Source of the DNA: Pseudomonas sp. CHM02
GTDB lineage: Bacteria > Pseudomonadota > Gammaproteobacteria > Pseudomonadales > Pseudomonadaceae
Direction: 5' to 3'
Length of the DNA stretch: 64,000 bases
NCBI RefSeq assembly: GCF_000612585.1
Contig: NZ_JFCA01000029.1
Coordinates: 1 to 64,000 of the forward strand
Shown here: positions 10,458-19,008 of the stretch, in pieces
How positions within the stretch are numbered: the stretch's first letter is position 1
Layout of the letters: every line of letters starts with the position of its first letter
The notes under the pieces: model-generated
Databases searched by the model: none
Told to the model about the DNA's origin: nothing
What the model saw: the letters and a program-made list of their open reading frames with translations, nothing else
Translations under genes and position numbers: made by a program

Positions 10458-11480
10458 TCATGAACGGGGGTCGAAGGCATCACGCAACGCCTCGCCGATA
10501 AAGACCAGCAGCGACAGGATCAGCGCCAGTGTGAAGAACGCCGTCAGGCCCAGCCACGGCGCTTGCAGGTTCTGCTTGCCCTGGGCGATCAGTTCGCCCA
10601 GCGACGCACTGCCGGCGGGCATGCCAAAGCCGAGGAAATCCAGGGCGCTCAGGGTAGAAATCGCCCCGGTCAGGATAAACGGCAGGTAGCTCAAGGTGGC
10701 CGTCATGGCGTTGGGCAGGATATGCCGGCGAATGATCTTGCCGTCACCCAGGCCCAGGGCCCGTGCGGCCTTGACGTATTCCAGGTTGCGCCCGCGCAGG
10801 AACTCGGCGCGCACCACGTCCACCAGGGCCAGCCAGGAAAACAGCGCCATGATCCCCAGCAACCACCAGAAATTCGGCTCCACAAAGCCCGACAGGATGA
10901 TCAGCAGGTACAACACTGGCAGCCCGGACCACACCTCAAGCACGCGCTGGCCGATCAAGTCCACCCAGCCGCCGTAATAGCCCTGCAACGCACCGGCTGC
11001 AATGCCGATGGCCGCGCTGATCGCAGTGAGCGCCAGGGCAAACAGGATCGACACCCGTGCGCCAAAGATCACCCGCGCCAGCACATCCCGTGATTGGTCA
11101 TCGGTGCCTAGCCAGTTCACCGCCGAGGGCGGGCTGGGGGCAGGGCGGGTCAGTTCGTAGTTGGGCGTGTCGTCGCTGAACGGGATCGGCGGGAACAGCA
11201 TCCAACCGCCGTCCTGCTTGATCAGCTTTTGCACGTAGTCACTGCGGTAGTCGGCCTGGAACGGCAGCTGGCCGCCGAACTGCTGTTCGGTGTAACGCTT
11301 GAACACCGGGAAATACAGCTCGTTCTTGAAGCTGAGCACCAAAGGCTTGTCATTGGCGATCAATTCGCCGCCGAGGGTCAGGATAAACAGGCCGATGAAT
11401 AGCCACAGCGACCACCAGCCGCGACGGTTCTTCTTGAAACGCTCGAAACGCCGACGCGCCACGGGAGACAGGTTAGGCAT
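10458..11480 (-). CDS. peptide ABC importer permease (YejE-like)
   Basis: A 340-residue inner-membrane permease of the OppC/DppC class. An N-terminal membrane helix (RRGWWSLWLFIGLFILTLGG) precedes a long periplasmic insertion typical of YejE. The conserved LGTDDQSRDVLARVIFGARV segment and a C-terminal BPD_transp_1 core follow, with an EAA-like loop (ARALGLGDGKIIRRHILPN). The ATG shares one base with the stop of the preceding permease gene (TGATG), so the two are translationally coupled. It is paralogous to 16911-17930. Confidence 0.92.
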   Translation of the reverse strand: MPNLSPVARRRFERFKKNRRGWWSLWLFIGLFILTLGGELIANDKPLVLSFKNELYFPVFKRYTEQQFGGQLPFQADYRSDYVQKLIKQDGGWMLFPPIPFSDDTPNYELTRPAPSPPSAVNWLGTDDQSRDVLARVIFGARVSILFALALTAISAAIGIAAGALQGYYGGWVDLIGQRVLEVWSGLPVLYLLIILSGFVEPNFWWLLGIMALFSWLALVDVVRAEFLRGRNLEYVKAARALGLGDGKIIRRHILPNAMTATLSYLPFILTGAISTLSALDFLGFGMPAGSASLGELIAQGKQNLQAPWLGLTAFFTLALILSLLVFIGEALRDAFDPRS

Positions 11481-12541
11481 CAGGCGTTCCTCGCGGCGAA
11501 GTCGATACGCGGGTCCACCAGGGTGTAGCAGAGGTCACCGATGAGTTTTATCAAGAGGCCGAACAACGTGAAGATAAACAACGAACCGAACACCACCGGG
11601 TAATCGCGGGACACCGCGGCTTCGTAGCTCATGCGACCCAGGCCATCGAGGGAGAAGATCACCTCGATCAGCAGGGAGCCGGCGAAGAACACCGCGATAA
11701 AGGCCTGGGGTATGCCGGAGATCACCAGCAACATCGCGTTGCGGAACACATGCCCGTACAACACGCGCCGTTCGCTCAAGCCCTTGGCGCGGGCGGTCAC
11801 CACGTACTGGCGCGTGATTTCATTGAGGAACGAGTTTTTGGTGAGGATGGTCAGCGTGGCGAACCCGCCGATCACCAACGAAGTGACGGGCAAGACCAGG
11901 TGCCAGAAATAGTCGGCGATCTTGCCCACGGTGCTCAGCGCTTCGAAGTTCTCCGACACCAGCCCGCGCACCGGGAACCAGTTCAGCGAAGTGCCGCCGG
12001 CAAACACCACGATCAGGAACATCGCGAACAGGAACGCCGGCATCGCATAGCCGATGACGATCGCGGTGCTGCTCCACACATCGAAGCTGCTGCCGTGGCG
12101 CACCGCCTTGCGAATCCCCAGGGGGATCGACACCAGGTAGGTGATCAGCGTGGCCCACAGGCCAAGGGAAATGGTCACCGGCATTTTTTCGAGGATCAGG
12201 TCGATCACCGTCTTGCCGCGAAAGAAGCTGTTGCCGAAGTCCAGCTGGGCGTAGCTCTTGAGCATCAACCACAGCCGTTCCGGCGCGGGCTTGTCGAAGC
12301 CGTACTGTTTTTCGATGTCCGCAATGAGTTTCGGGTCCAGGCCCCGGCTGGCGCGGGAACCGCCGCTGATGCCTTCGCCGGACGAGCCGCCGACACCGCC
12401 GCCGCCGATCCCTTGCAGGTGGGCGATGGCCTGTTCCACCGGGCCGCCGGGAGCGGCCTGCACGATCACGAAATTCACCAGCAGAATGATCACCAGCGTC
12501 GGGATGATCAGCAGCAGGCGCCGCACGATATAGGCAAACAT
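11480..12541 (-). CDS. peptide ABC importer permease (YejB-like)
   Basis: A 353-residue permease of the OppB/DppB class, starting MFAYIVRRLLLIIPTL as in YejB. About six membrane helices are visible. The EAA-type loop TARAKGLSERRVLYGHVFRNA and the C-terminal YTLVDPRIDF are conserved. A glycine/serine-rich stretch near residues 45-65 (GGGGVGGSSGEG) is longer than in the paralogue at 17932-19008. Its ATG overlaps the stop of the binding-protein gene by one base. Confidence 0.92.
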   Translation of the reverse strand: MFAYIVRRLLLIIPTLVIILLVNFVIVQAAPGGPVEQAIAHLQGIGGGGVGGSSGEGISGGSRASRGLDPKLIADIEKQYGFDKPAPERLWLMLKSYAQLDFGNSFFRGKTVIDLILEKMPVTISLGLWATLITYLVSIPLGIRKAVRHGSSFDVWSSTAIVIGYAMPAFLFAMFLIVVFAGGTSLNWFPVRGLVSENFEALSTVGKIADYFWHLVLPVTSLVIGGFATLTILTKNSFLNEITRQYVVTARAKGLSERRVLYGHVFRNAMLLVISGIPQAFIAVFFAGSLLIEVIFSLDGLGRMSYEAAVSRDYPVVFGSLFIFTLFGLLIKLIGDLCYTLVDPRIDFAARNA

Positions 12542-14400
12542 CAGCGGGCACCTCCGCGTTTTTTCAGCTCAGCGTTCATTTGCTCATTGGTCAGTGGCGT
12601 GGGGCTGATTTCCCACCAGGTTTCCAGGGCTTCGTCGTTTTTCGCCTCGATGGCCGGGCGGCCGAAGCGGTTCCACCACGCTGCCGAGGTGCCGGGTGGG
12701 TAGTAATTGGGGATCCACAGGTAGTTCCATTGCAGCACCCGGTCCAGCGCGTGGGCGTAGGTGAGCATCTGCGCCTGGGTGTCGGCCTTGACCAGGCCCT
12801 TGATCAGGCTGTCGACGGCGGGGTCCTTGAGCACCATGTAGTTGTTGGCGCCGGGGTCAAACGCAGCGGCCGAGCCGAAGTAGTTGTACAGCTCCATGCC
12901 GGGCGAGGTGGTGACCGGGAAGCCGGTGACGATCATGTCGTAGTCCCGTGCCATCACCCGGTTTACATACTGGGAGGAGTCGATACGGCGGATATTCAGG
13001 GTGATGCCGATCTGCGCCAGGTTGCGCTTGTACGGTAGCAACAGGCGCTCCATGCCGCTTTGGGCGTTAAGGAACGTGAACTCCAGCGGCTCACCCTCGG
13101 CATTCACCAGTTTGTCGCCCTGCGGTTTCCAGCCGGCGTCCTCCAGCAAGGCCAGGGCTTGCAGCTGCTTGTCGCGGATCATGCCGCTGCCGTCGGTGAC
13201 TGGTGCCTTGAACACCTGGGTGAACACTTCGTCCGGCACTTGGCCGCGCAAGGGTTCAAGAATCGCCAGCTCTTCTTTTGTCGGCGGCTGGCTGGCGGCC
13301 AGCGGGCTGTTGGAGAAGTAACTCTGCTGGCGGATGTACATATTGCGCATCATTTGCCGGTTGGCCCATTCGAAATCCCACAGCATCGCCAGGGCTTGGC
13401 GCACGCGGCGGTCCTTGAACATCGGTTTTTGCACGTTGAACACATAGCCCTGGGCCGGTTGCGGCATCTCCTTGGCCAAGTGCGCACGTTGCAGACGACC
13501 GTCATCCAGGGCCGGGCCGTTGTAGCCGATGGAATAGCCGGTGGCGGAGAATTCGCGGTTGAAATCGTAGGCGCCGCCGCGCAATACCTGGCGGGCCACT
13601 TCGGTGTCGCCGAAATACTCCAGGCTCAGGTGATCGAAATTGTACAGGCCACGGCTCACGGGCAGGTCCTTGCCCCACCAGTTCGGGTCGCGGGTAAAGG
13701 TGATGGTGCTGCCGGAGTCGATCTTGCTGACTGTGTACGGGCCGCTGCCCAGTGGCGCTTCATAGCCGCCGCCGTTGGCGAAGTCGCGGGTTTTCCACCA
13801 GTGCTCGGGGAAGACCGGCAGGGTGGCGATATCCAGGGGCAGGGTGCGGTTTTCATTGCTGGAGAAATCGAAGCGCACCTGGCGTTCGCCTTCGACTTCG
13901 ACGTGTTTCACGTCGGCGAACAGGGTGCGAAAGCGCAGGCTGCCCTGGGTCATCAACAGGTCGAAGCTGTAGCGCACGTCTTCGGCGGTAATCGGCTTGC
14001 CGTCGGCGAAGCGTGCCTTGGGGTTGAGGAAAAAACGCAGCGACAGGCCATCGTCGGCGCGCTCCATTTTCTCGGCGACCAGGCCGTAGACCGTGTAGGG
14101 CTCGTCCAGGGAACGCTGGGCCAGAGGGGCGTAGAGCCAGCCGTCGACCTGGGACACGCCGATGCCTTTGTCGATATACGGCAGCACATGGTCGAAGCGC
14201 CCGATCTCGATGGCCGAGCGGCGCAGGCTGCCGCCCTTGGGGGCGTTGGGGTTGGCGTAGTCGAAATGGGTAAAGCCGGCGGGGTACTTGGCCGGTTCGC
14301 CGTACACCGTCAGGTACGGTTGGGGCGCCGCGATCACGGCAGTGCTGGCCAGCAGCAGGGCCAGGCTTGAGCTAAGAATGTAGGAAAAAGCCAATCGCAT
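12541..14400 (-). CDS. periplasmic peptide-binding protein (YejA-like, SBP family 5)
   Basis: A 619-residue extracellular solute-binding protein of family 5. The N-terminal signal peptide (MRLAFSYIL followed by a hydrophobic core ending near VIAAPQ) directs it to the periplasm. The mature start (YGEPAKYPAGFTHFDYANPNAPKG) is characteristic of the YejA/NppA branch. The start at 14400 is chosen over 14454 because AAGG lies 8 bp upstream and it gives a clean signal peptide. It is the first gene of the downstream importer operon and the sole binding protein of that system. The substrate is likely an oligopeptide or peptide-like compound. Confidence 0.9.
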   Translation of the reverse strand: MRLAFSYILSSSLALLLASTAVIAAPQPYLTVYGEPAKYPAGFTHFDYANPNAPKGGSLRRSAIEIGRFDHVLPYIDKGIGVSQVDGWLYAPLAQRSLDEPYTVYGLVAEKMERADDGLSLRFFLNPKARFADGKPITAEDVRYSFDLLMTQGSLRFRTLFADVKHVEVEGERQVRFDFSSNENRTLPLDIATLPVFPEHWWKTRDFANGGGYEAPLGSGPYTVSKIDSGSTITFTRDPNWWGKDLPVSRGLYNFDHLSLEYFGDTEVARQVLRGGAYDFNREFSATGYSIGYNGPALDDGRLQRAHLAKEMPQPAQGYVFNVQKPMFKDRRVRQALAMLWDFEWANRQMMRNMYIRQQSYFSNSPLAASQPPTKEELAILEPLRGQVPDEVFTQVFKAPVTDGSGMIRDKQLQALALLEDAGWKPQGDKLVNAEGEPLEFTFLNAQSGMERLLLPYKRNLAQIGITLNIRRIDSSQYVNRVMARDYDMIVTGFPVTTSPGMELYNYFGSAAAFDPGANNYMVLKDPAVDSLIKGLVKADTQAQMLTYAHALDRVLQWNYLWIPNYYPPGTSAAWWNRFGRPAIEAKNDEALETWWEISPTPLTNEQMNAELKKRGGAR

Positions 14401-14477
14401 TGTCAGCCTTGAACGCCGTATGAATAAGAAAATGGATTTGTACGCTAACGGCATCAGCGTCGCCAGTCATCACATGC

Positions 14478-14509
14478 ACAACGGCCCACCAAAAGGCGGG
14501 CCGTTGTTT
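14478..14509 (-). terminator. hairpin between parvulin gene and ABC operon
   Basis: The stem ACAACGGCCCACC pairs with GGCGGGCCGTTGT (one G-U or mismatch) around an AAAA loop. It lies 21 bp past the stop of the parvulin gene. The T-rich side is stronger on the plus strand, so as a minus-strand terminator it is imperfect. Confidence 0.55.
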
Positions 14510-14530
14510 ATAGCATCAGCACAGACTGGA

Positions 14531-14812
14531 TCAGTCCTGGCGGCTGGTGACTTCCAGCAGGTGGTAGCCGAACTGGGTTTTCACCGGACCTTGCACGGTG
14601 TTGACCGGGGCGCTGAAGACGACGGTGTCGAATTCCTTGACCATCTGGCCTGGGCCGAACGAACCCAGGTCGCCACCTTGGCGGCTGGATGGGCAGCTGG
14701 AGTTGGCTTTGGCGACTTCTGCGAAATCGGCGCCGCCTTCGATTTGGGCCTTGAGTTCGTTGCACTTGTCTTCAGTGGAAACGAGGATGTGACGGGCGGT
14801 GGCTTTGGCCAT
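14531..14812 (-). CDS. ppiC: small parvulin-type peptidyl-prolyl isomerase (PpiC)
   Basis: A 93-residue single-domain parvulin starting MAKATARHILVSTEDKCNELK, with SCPSSRQGGDLGSFGPGQM in the middle and FGYHLLEV at the end. No signal peptide is present. An open frame extends upstream to 15055, but that extension translates a GGT tract as poly-His and has no ribosome site. The ATG at 14812 has AAGGAG 8 bp upstream and matches the family, so it is the start. The (GGT)20 microsatellite lies 75-134 bp before it, possibly in the promoter or leader. Confidence 0.93.
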   Translation of the reverse strand: MAKATARHILVSTEDKCNELKAQIEGGADFAEVAKANSSCPSSRQGGDLGSFGPGQMVKEFDTVVFSAPVNTVQGPVKTQFGYHLLEVTSRQD

Positions 14813-14886
14813 GGGAAGTAACTCCTTGAATAAAAAAGGTGAGCCTACCGGATTCAGGCGGTTATTTCCTGGCAAAGTTCCGTTGG

Positions 14887-14946
14887 GGTGGTGGTGGTGG
14901 TGGTGGTGGTGGTGGTGGTGGTGGTGGTGGTGGTGGTGGTGGTGGT
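14887..14946. repeat. (GGT)20 trinucleotide microsatellite
   Basis: Twenty uninterrupted GGT units (CAC/ACC on the gene-sense strand) lie 75-134 bp upstream of the ppiC start. Perfect bacterial trinucleotide tracts of this length are rare and prone to slippage. It is not inside a convincing coding frame. Confidence 0.95.
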
Positions 14947-14973
14947 GTACATATCCGTGGCTGCGGTGATGGC

Positions 14974-15090
14974 TGATATGGGTTCCGCCCTTACGGCGGG
15001 TCACTTTCGAAAAGCGCGAAAGTAACCAAAGCGCTCTTGCCCCAACACTCGGCACCTCGCCCAGGCTCGGTGTGCCCGAACGAAGGCTTG
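14974..15090. repeat. structured intergenic sequence, probable dispersed Pseudomonas repeat
   Basis: This 117-bp stretch holds three successive dyads: CCGCCCTTACGGCGG at about 14986-15000, GTCACTTTCG paired with CGAAAGTAAC at 15000-15025, and GGCAC paired with GTGCC at about 15051-15076. It resembles a sequence I recall as common between fluorescens-group genes. No coding frame is convincing. Repetition elsewhere in the genome cannot be seen here. Confidence 0.5.
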
Positions 15091-15156
15091 ACGGGGCGCC
15101 TCAGATCAAGATCAAGAGCGACTCGCTTCGCATCGTGGATACGCTTTTCGTCTTCT

Positions 15157-15254
15157 GTAGGCGCTGGCTTGCCGGCGAAAAACGTGAGACCGCCGCGTTT
15201 TGCCTGGTTCCCCCGCATCATCGTTGAAGACCATCGCCGGCAAGCCGGCTCAGG
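15157..15254. repeat. REP doublet
   Basis: A REP-like unit (GCTGGCTTGCCGGCGA near 15162) and its inverse (TCGCCGGCAAGCCGGCT near 15234) flank about 55 bp. It occupies the end of the gene-free stretch 14813-15304, which otherwise holds the microsatellite and the structured repeat. Confidence 0.8.
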
Positions 15255-15304
15255 ACCGCGTTTAGCAGCCATCACCCAACCAACGGATATTCACCCAGCA
15301 AAAC

Positions 15305-16909
15305 CTAAACCCCAGGCACCAAAAACGCCGCCTCCAACAACTGCCGCGTATACCCATGCTGCGGCGCGGCAAAAATTCCCGCCGCATCCCCCTGTTCCAC
15401 CACCTGGCCATGCTTCACCACCATCAACTGATGGCTCAACGCCTTGACCACCGCCAAATCATGGCTGATAAACAGATAGGTCAAGTTGTACTTGGCCTGC
15501 AAGCTGCGCAACAACTCCACCACTTGCCGCTGCACCGTGCGATCCAGCGCCGAGGTCGGCTCGTCCAGCAAAATCAGACGCGGCTTAAGCACCAGCGCCC
15601 GGGCAATGGCAATGCGCTGGCGCTGGCCACCCGAGAACTCGTGCGGGTAGCGATGCCGCGATTCCGGGTCCAACCCCACTTCCTTGAGCGCCGCAATAAT
15701 CGCCGCCTCTTGCTCGGCGGGCGTACCCATCTTATGGATACGCAACCCTTCGCCGACGATCTCGCTGACACACATCCGCGGGCTCAAGCTGCCGAACGGA
15801 TCCTGGAACACCACCTGCATTTCCCGACGCAACGGACGCACTTGTTGCTGGGTGAGACGATCCAGTTGCTGGCCTTCAAAGCGAATCCCGCCCTTGCTGC
15901 CGATCAACCGCAGAATCGCCAGGCCCAGGGTGGATTTGCCCGAGCCGCTTTCGCCGACGATGCCCAGGGTCTGCCCCTGGGGCAGGCTGAAGTTGATGCC
16001 GTCCACCGCCTTGACGTAATCGACGGTGTTGCGCAAAAAGCCCTTCTTGATCGGGAACCACACTTTCAGGTCATCGACCTCCAGCAACGGTGGGCCGATC
16101 ACGTTGGTCGCCGGGCCGCCGCTGGGTTCCGCCGCCAACAATTCCTGGGTGTATGGGTGCTGCGGTGCCTGGAACAGCGTTTCGCAATCGGCCTGCTCGA
16201 CGATGCAACCCTTTTGCATCACACACACGCGATGGGCGATACGCCGCACCAGGTTCAAGTCATGGCTGATCAACAGCAGTGCCATGCCCAGCCGTGCCTG
16301 CAGTTCCTTGAGCAGTTCGAGGATTTTCAACTGTACCGTCACGTCGAGCGCCGTGGTGGGCTCGTCGGCGATCAGCAGTTCCGGCTCATTGGCCAACGCC
16401 ATGGCAATCATCACCCGTTGGCGCTGGCCGCCGGACAGTTCATGAGGCAGGGCCTTGAGGCGCTTGTGCGGCTCGGGAATGCCCACCAGTTCCAGCAACT
16501 CCAGGGTGCGCTGGGTGGCCACCTTGCCGGTGAGCCCCTTGTGCAGGCCCAGCACTTCGTTGATCTGCTTCTCGATATTGTGCAGCGGGTTCAACGAGGT
16601 CATCGGCTCCTGGAAGATCATCGCAATGCGGTTGCCGCGAATGTGCCGGATGGTTTTTTCTTTCAGTGTCAGCAGGTCCTGCCCGGCATAGTTGATGGTG
16701 CCAGAGGGGTGCCGCGCCAGCGGGTAGGGCAGCAGGCGCAGGATCGAGTGGGCCGTCACCGATTTGCCCGAACCGCTTTCGCCGACCAGTGCGATGGTTT
16801 CGCCGCGCTTGATGTCGAAGCTGACGTTGTTCACCACGCGGTGGTGGTGGTCGCCCGTGACGAACTCGACGGAGAGGTCGCGGACTTCGATCAGATTGTC
16901 CTGATTCAT
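15305..16909 (-). CDS. nppD: peptide ABC importer, fused dual ATPase (NppD/YejF-like)
   Basis: A 534-residue tandem ABC ATPase with two Walker A motifs GESGSGKS, two signature motifs (LSGGQRQR and FSGGQRQR) and two Walker B boxes (LLIADEPTT, LILLDEPTS). It should power the transporter formed by the two permeases upstream. The start at 16909 (MNQDNLIEV) has GAGG 7 bp upstream; the 16933 alternative adds residues encoded within the preceding gene. It is the last gene of a five-gene operon whose order matches nppA1A2BCD of P. aeruginosa, a system implicated in uptake of peptidyl nucleoside antibiotics and short peptides. Confidence 0.9.
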   Translation of the reverse strand: MNQDNLIEVRDLSVEFVTGDHHHRVVNNVSFDIKRGETIALVGESGSGKSVTAHSILRLLPYPLARHPSGTINYAGQDLLTLKEKTIRHIRGNRIAMIFQEPMTSLNPLHNIEKQINEVLGLHKGLTGKVATQRTLELLELVGIPEPHKRLKALPHELSGGQRQRVMIAMALANEPELLIADEPTTALDVTVQLKILELLKELQARLGMALLLISHDLNLVRRIAHRVCVMQKGCIVEQADCETLFQAPQHPYTQELLAAEPSGGPATNVIGPPLLEVDDLKVWFPIKKGFLRNTVDYVKAVDGINFSLPQGQTLGIVGESGSGKSTLGLAILRLIGSKGGIRFEGQQLDRLTQQQVRPLRREMQVVFQDPFGSLSPRMCVSEIVGEGLRIHKMGTPAEQEAAIIAALKEVGLDPESRHRYPHEFSGGQRQRIAIARALVLKPRLILLDEPTSALDRTVQRQVVELLRSLQAKYNLTYLFISHDLAVVKALSHQLMVVKHGQVVEQGDAAGIFAAPQHGYTRQLLEAAFLVPGV

Positions 16910-16910
16910 C

Positions 16911-17930
16911 TCATTTCCTCGGGTCGAAGGCATCGCGAGCGGACTCGCCGATAAACACCAGCAAACTCAACATGATCGCCAGCACGGCAAAGGCACTCAT
17001 GCCCAGCCACGGCGCTTGCAGGTTGGATTTGCCCTGGGCCACCAGTTCCCCCAGCGACGGCGAACCTGCCGGTAGGCCAAAGCCGAGGAAGTCCAGGGCG
17101 GTGAGGGTGCCGATGGCGCCGGTGAGAATGAACGGCATGAAGGTCATGGTCGACACCATCGCATTCGGCAAAATGTGGCGGAACATGATCGCGCCGTTCT
17201 GCATGCCCAGGGCCCTGGCCGCGCGCACGTATTCCAGGTTGCGCCCGCGCAGGAACTCGGCGCGCACCACGTCCACCAGGCTCATCCACGAAAACAGCAG
17301 CATGATCCCCAGCAGCCACCAGAAGTTGGGCTGCACGAAGCTGGCGAGGATGATCAACAGGTACAACACCGGCAACCCGGACCAGATCTCCAGGAAGCGC
17401 TGCCCGGCCAGGTCGACCCAGCCGCCGTAGAAGCCCTGCAAGGCCCCGGCGATCACGCCGATGATCGAGCTGAGCACGGTGAGGGTGAGGGCAAACAGCA
17501 CCGACACGCGGAACCCGTAGATCACCCGCGCCAGTACGTCGCGGCCCTGGTCGTCGGTGCCCAGCAAGTTCACGGAAGAGGGCGGCGCCGGCGCGGGGAC
17601 CTTGAGGTCGTAGTTGATGCTCTGGTAGCTGAACGGGATCGGCGCCCACAAGGTCCAGGCATCCTTGGCCTTGAGCAGCTCCTGGATATACGGGCTCTTG
17701 TAGTTGGCCTCCAGCGGGAATTCACCGCCGAAGGTGGTCTCCGGGTAGCGCTTGAGCGCCGGGAAGTACCAGCCACCGTCGTAGTGCACGGCCAGCGGCT
17801 TGTCGTTGGCGATCAGCTCGGCGCCCAGGCTCAGCACGAACAGGATCAGGAACAGCCACAGCGACCACCAGCCACGCTTGTTGGCCTTGAACCGCTCGAA
17901 CCGGCGGCGATTGAGGGGGGACAGGTTCAT
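16911..17930 (-). CDS. nppC: peptide ABC importer permease (NppC/YejE-like)
   Basis: A 339-residue OppC-class permease. An N-terminal helix (RGWWSLWLFLILFVLSLG) is followed by a periplasmic insertion, then LGTDDQGRDVLARVIYGFRV and the permease core with the loop ARALGMQNGAIMFRHILPN. The start at 17930 (MNLSPLNRRRFERF) aligns with the paralogue at 10458-11480. It is separated from the next gene by a single base and slightly follows nppB. Confidence 0.9.
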   Translation of the reverse strand: MNLSPLNRRRFERFKANKRGWWSLWLFLILFVLSLGAELIANDKPLAVHYDGGWYFPALKRYPETTFGGEFPLEANYKSPYIQELLKAKDAWTLWAPIPFSYQSINYDLKVPAPAPPSSVNLLGTDDQGRDVLARVIYGFRVSVLFALTLTVLSSIIGVIAGALQGFYGGWVDLAGQRFLEIWSGLPVLYLLIILASFVQPNFWWLLGIMLLFSWMSLVDVVRAEFLRGRNLEYVRAARALGMQNGAIMFRHILPNAMVSTMTFMPFILTGAIGTLTALDFLGFGLPAGSPSLGELVAQGKSNLQAPWLGMSAFAVLAIMLSLLVFIGESARDAFDPRK

Positions 17931-17931
17931 C

Positions 17932-19008
17932 TCAATGCTCCCGGCTGGCAAAGTCGATACGCGGATCGACCAGGGTGTAGGTGAGGTCGCCGATCAGTTT
18001 CACGATCAGCCCCAGCAGGGTGAAGATGAACAGCGTGCCGAACACCACCGGGTAGTCGCGGTTGATCGCCGCTTCAAAGCTCATCAGGCCCAGGCCGTCG
18101 AGAGAGAAGATCACTTCCACCAGCAACGAGCCGGTAAAGAAGATCCCGATGAACGCCGAGGGGAAGCCGGCGATCACCAGCAGCATCGCGTTGCGAAACA
18201 CATGGCCATACAGCACGCGGTGGTTGGTCAGGCCTTTGGCTTTGGCGGTGATCACATATTGCTTGTTGATCTCGTCGAGAAAGCTGTTCTTGGTCAGCAG
18301 GGTCATGGTGGCGAAGTTACCGATCACCAGCGCGGTAATCGGCAGCGCCAGGTGCCAGAAGTAATCGAGGATCTTGCCGCCCCAGCTCAGCTCGTCGAAG
18401 TTGTTCGACGTGAGCCCGCGCAGGGGGAACCAATCCAGGTAGCTGCCACCGGCAAACACCACGATCAACAGGATCGCAAACAGGAACGCCGGGATCGCGT
18501 AGCCGACGATGATCGCCGAACTGGTCCACACATCGAAATGGCTGCCGTGCCGCGTGGCCTTGGCGATCCCCAGGGGGATGGACACCAGGTACATGATCAG
18601 CGTGCTCCATAACCCGAGGGAGATGGACACCGGCATCTTTTCCTTGATCAGGTCGATGACCTTGGCGTCACGGAAGAAGCTGTCGCCGAAATCCAGCTGG
18701 GCGTAGTTCTTGACCATGATCCACAGGCGTTCCGGCGCCGATTTATCGAAGCCGTACATCTTCTCGATTTCCTTGATCAGCGCCGGGTCCAGGCCCTGGG
18801 CGCCACGGTAGCTGCTGGAGCCCGCTACCGAAACTTCGGCACCGCCGCCGGCAATCCGGCTGGTGGCGCCCTCGAAGCCTTCGAGCTTGGCGATCATCTG
18901 TTCCACCGGGCCACCGGGGGCGGCCTGGATGATGACGAAGTTGATCAGCAGGATCCCGAACAGCGTGGGAATGATCAGCAACAGGCGGCGAAAGATATAG
19001 GCCAGCAT
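17932..19008 (-). CDS. nppB: peptide ABC importer permease (NppB/YejB-like)
   Basis: A 358-residue OppB-class permease starting MLAYIFRRLLLIIPTLFG, with conserved TAKAKGLTNHRVLYGHVFRNA and the C-terminal YTLVDPRIDF. It follows the binding-protein gene with no gap (stop and ATG adjacent). Its closest relative in the window is the protein at 11480-12541, from which it differs mainly in the variable periplasmic loop near residues 45-70. Confidence 0.91.
   Translation of the reverse strand: MLAYIFRRLLLIIPTLFGILLINFVIIQAAPGGPVEQMIAKLEGFEGATSRIAGGGAEVSVAGSSSYRGAQGLDPALIKEIEKMYGFDKSAPERLWIMVKNYAQLDFGDSFFRDAKVIDLIKEKMPVSISLGLWSTLIMYLVSIPLGIAKATRHGSHFDVWTSSAIIVGYAIPAFLFAILLIVVFAGGSYLDWFPLRGLTSNNFDELSWGGKILDYFWHLALPITALVIGNFATMTLLTKNSFLDEINKQYVITAKAKGLTNHRVLYGHVFRNAMLLVIAGFPSAFIGIFFTGSLLVEVIFSLDGLGLMSFEAAINRDYPVVFGTLFIFTLLGLIVKLIGDLTYTLVDPRIDFASREH

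Noticed and set aside
14531..15055. 174-residue frame with a poly-His stretch fused to ppiC
   Set aside because: The extension is translation of the GGT tract and has no ribosome site. The ATG at 14812 has AAGGAG and matches family N-termini.
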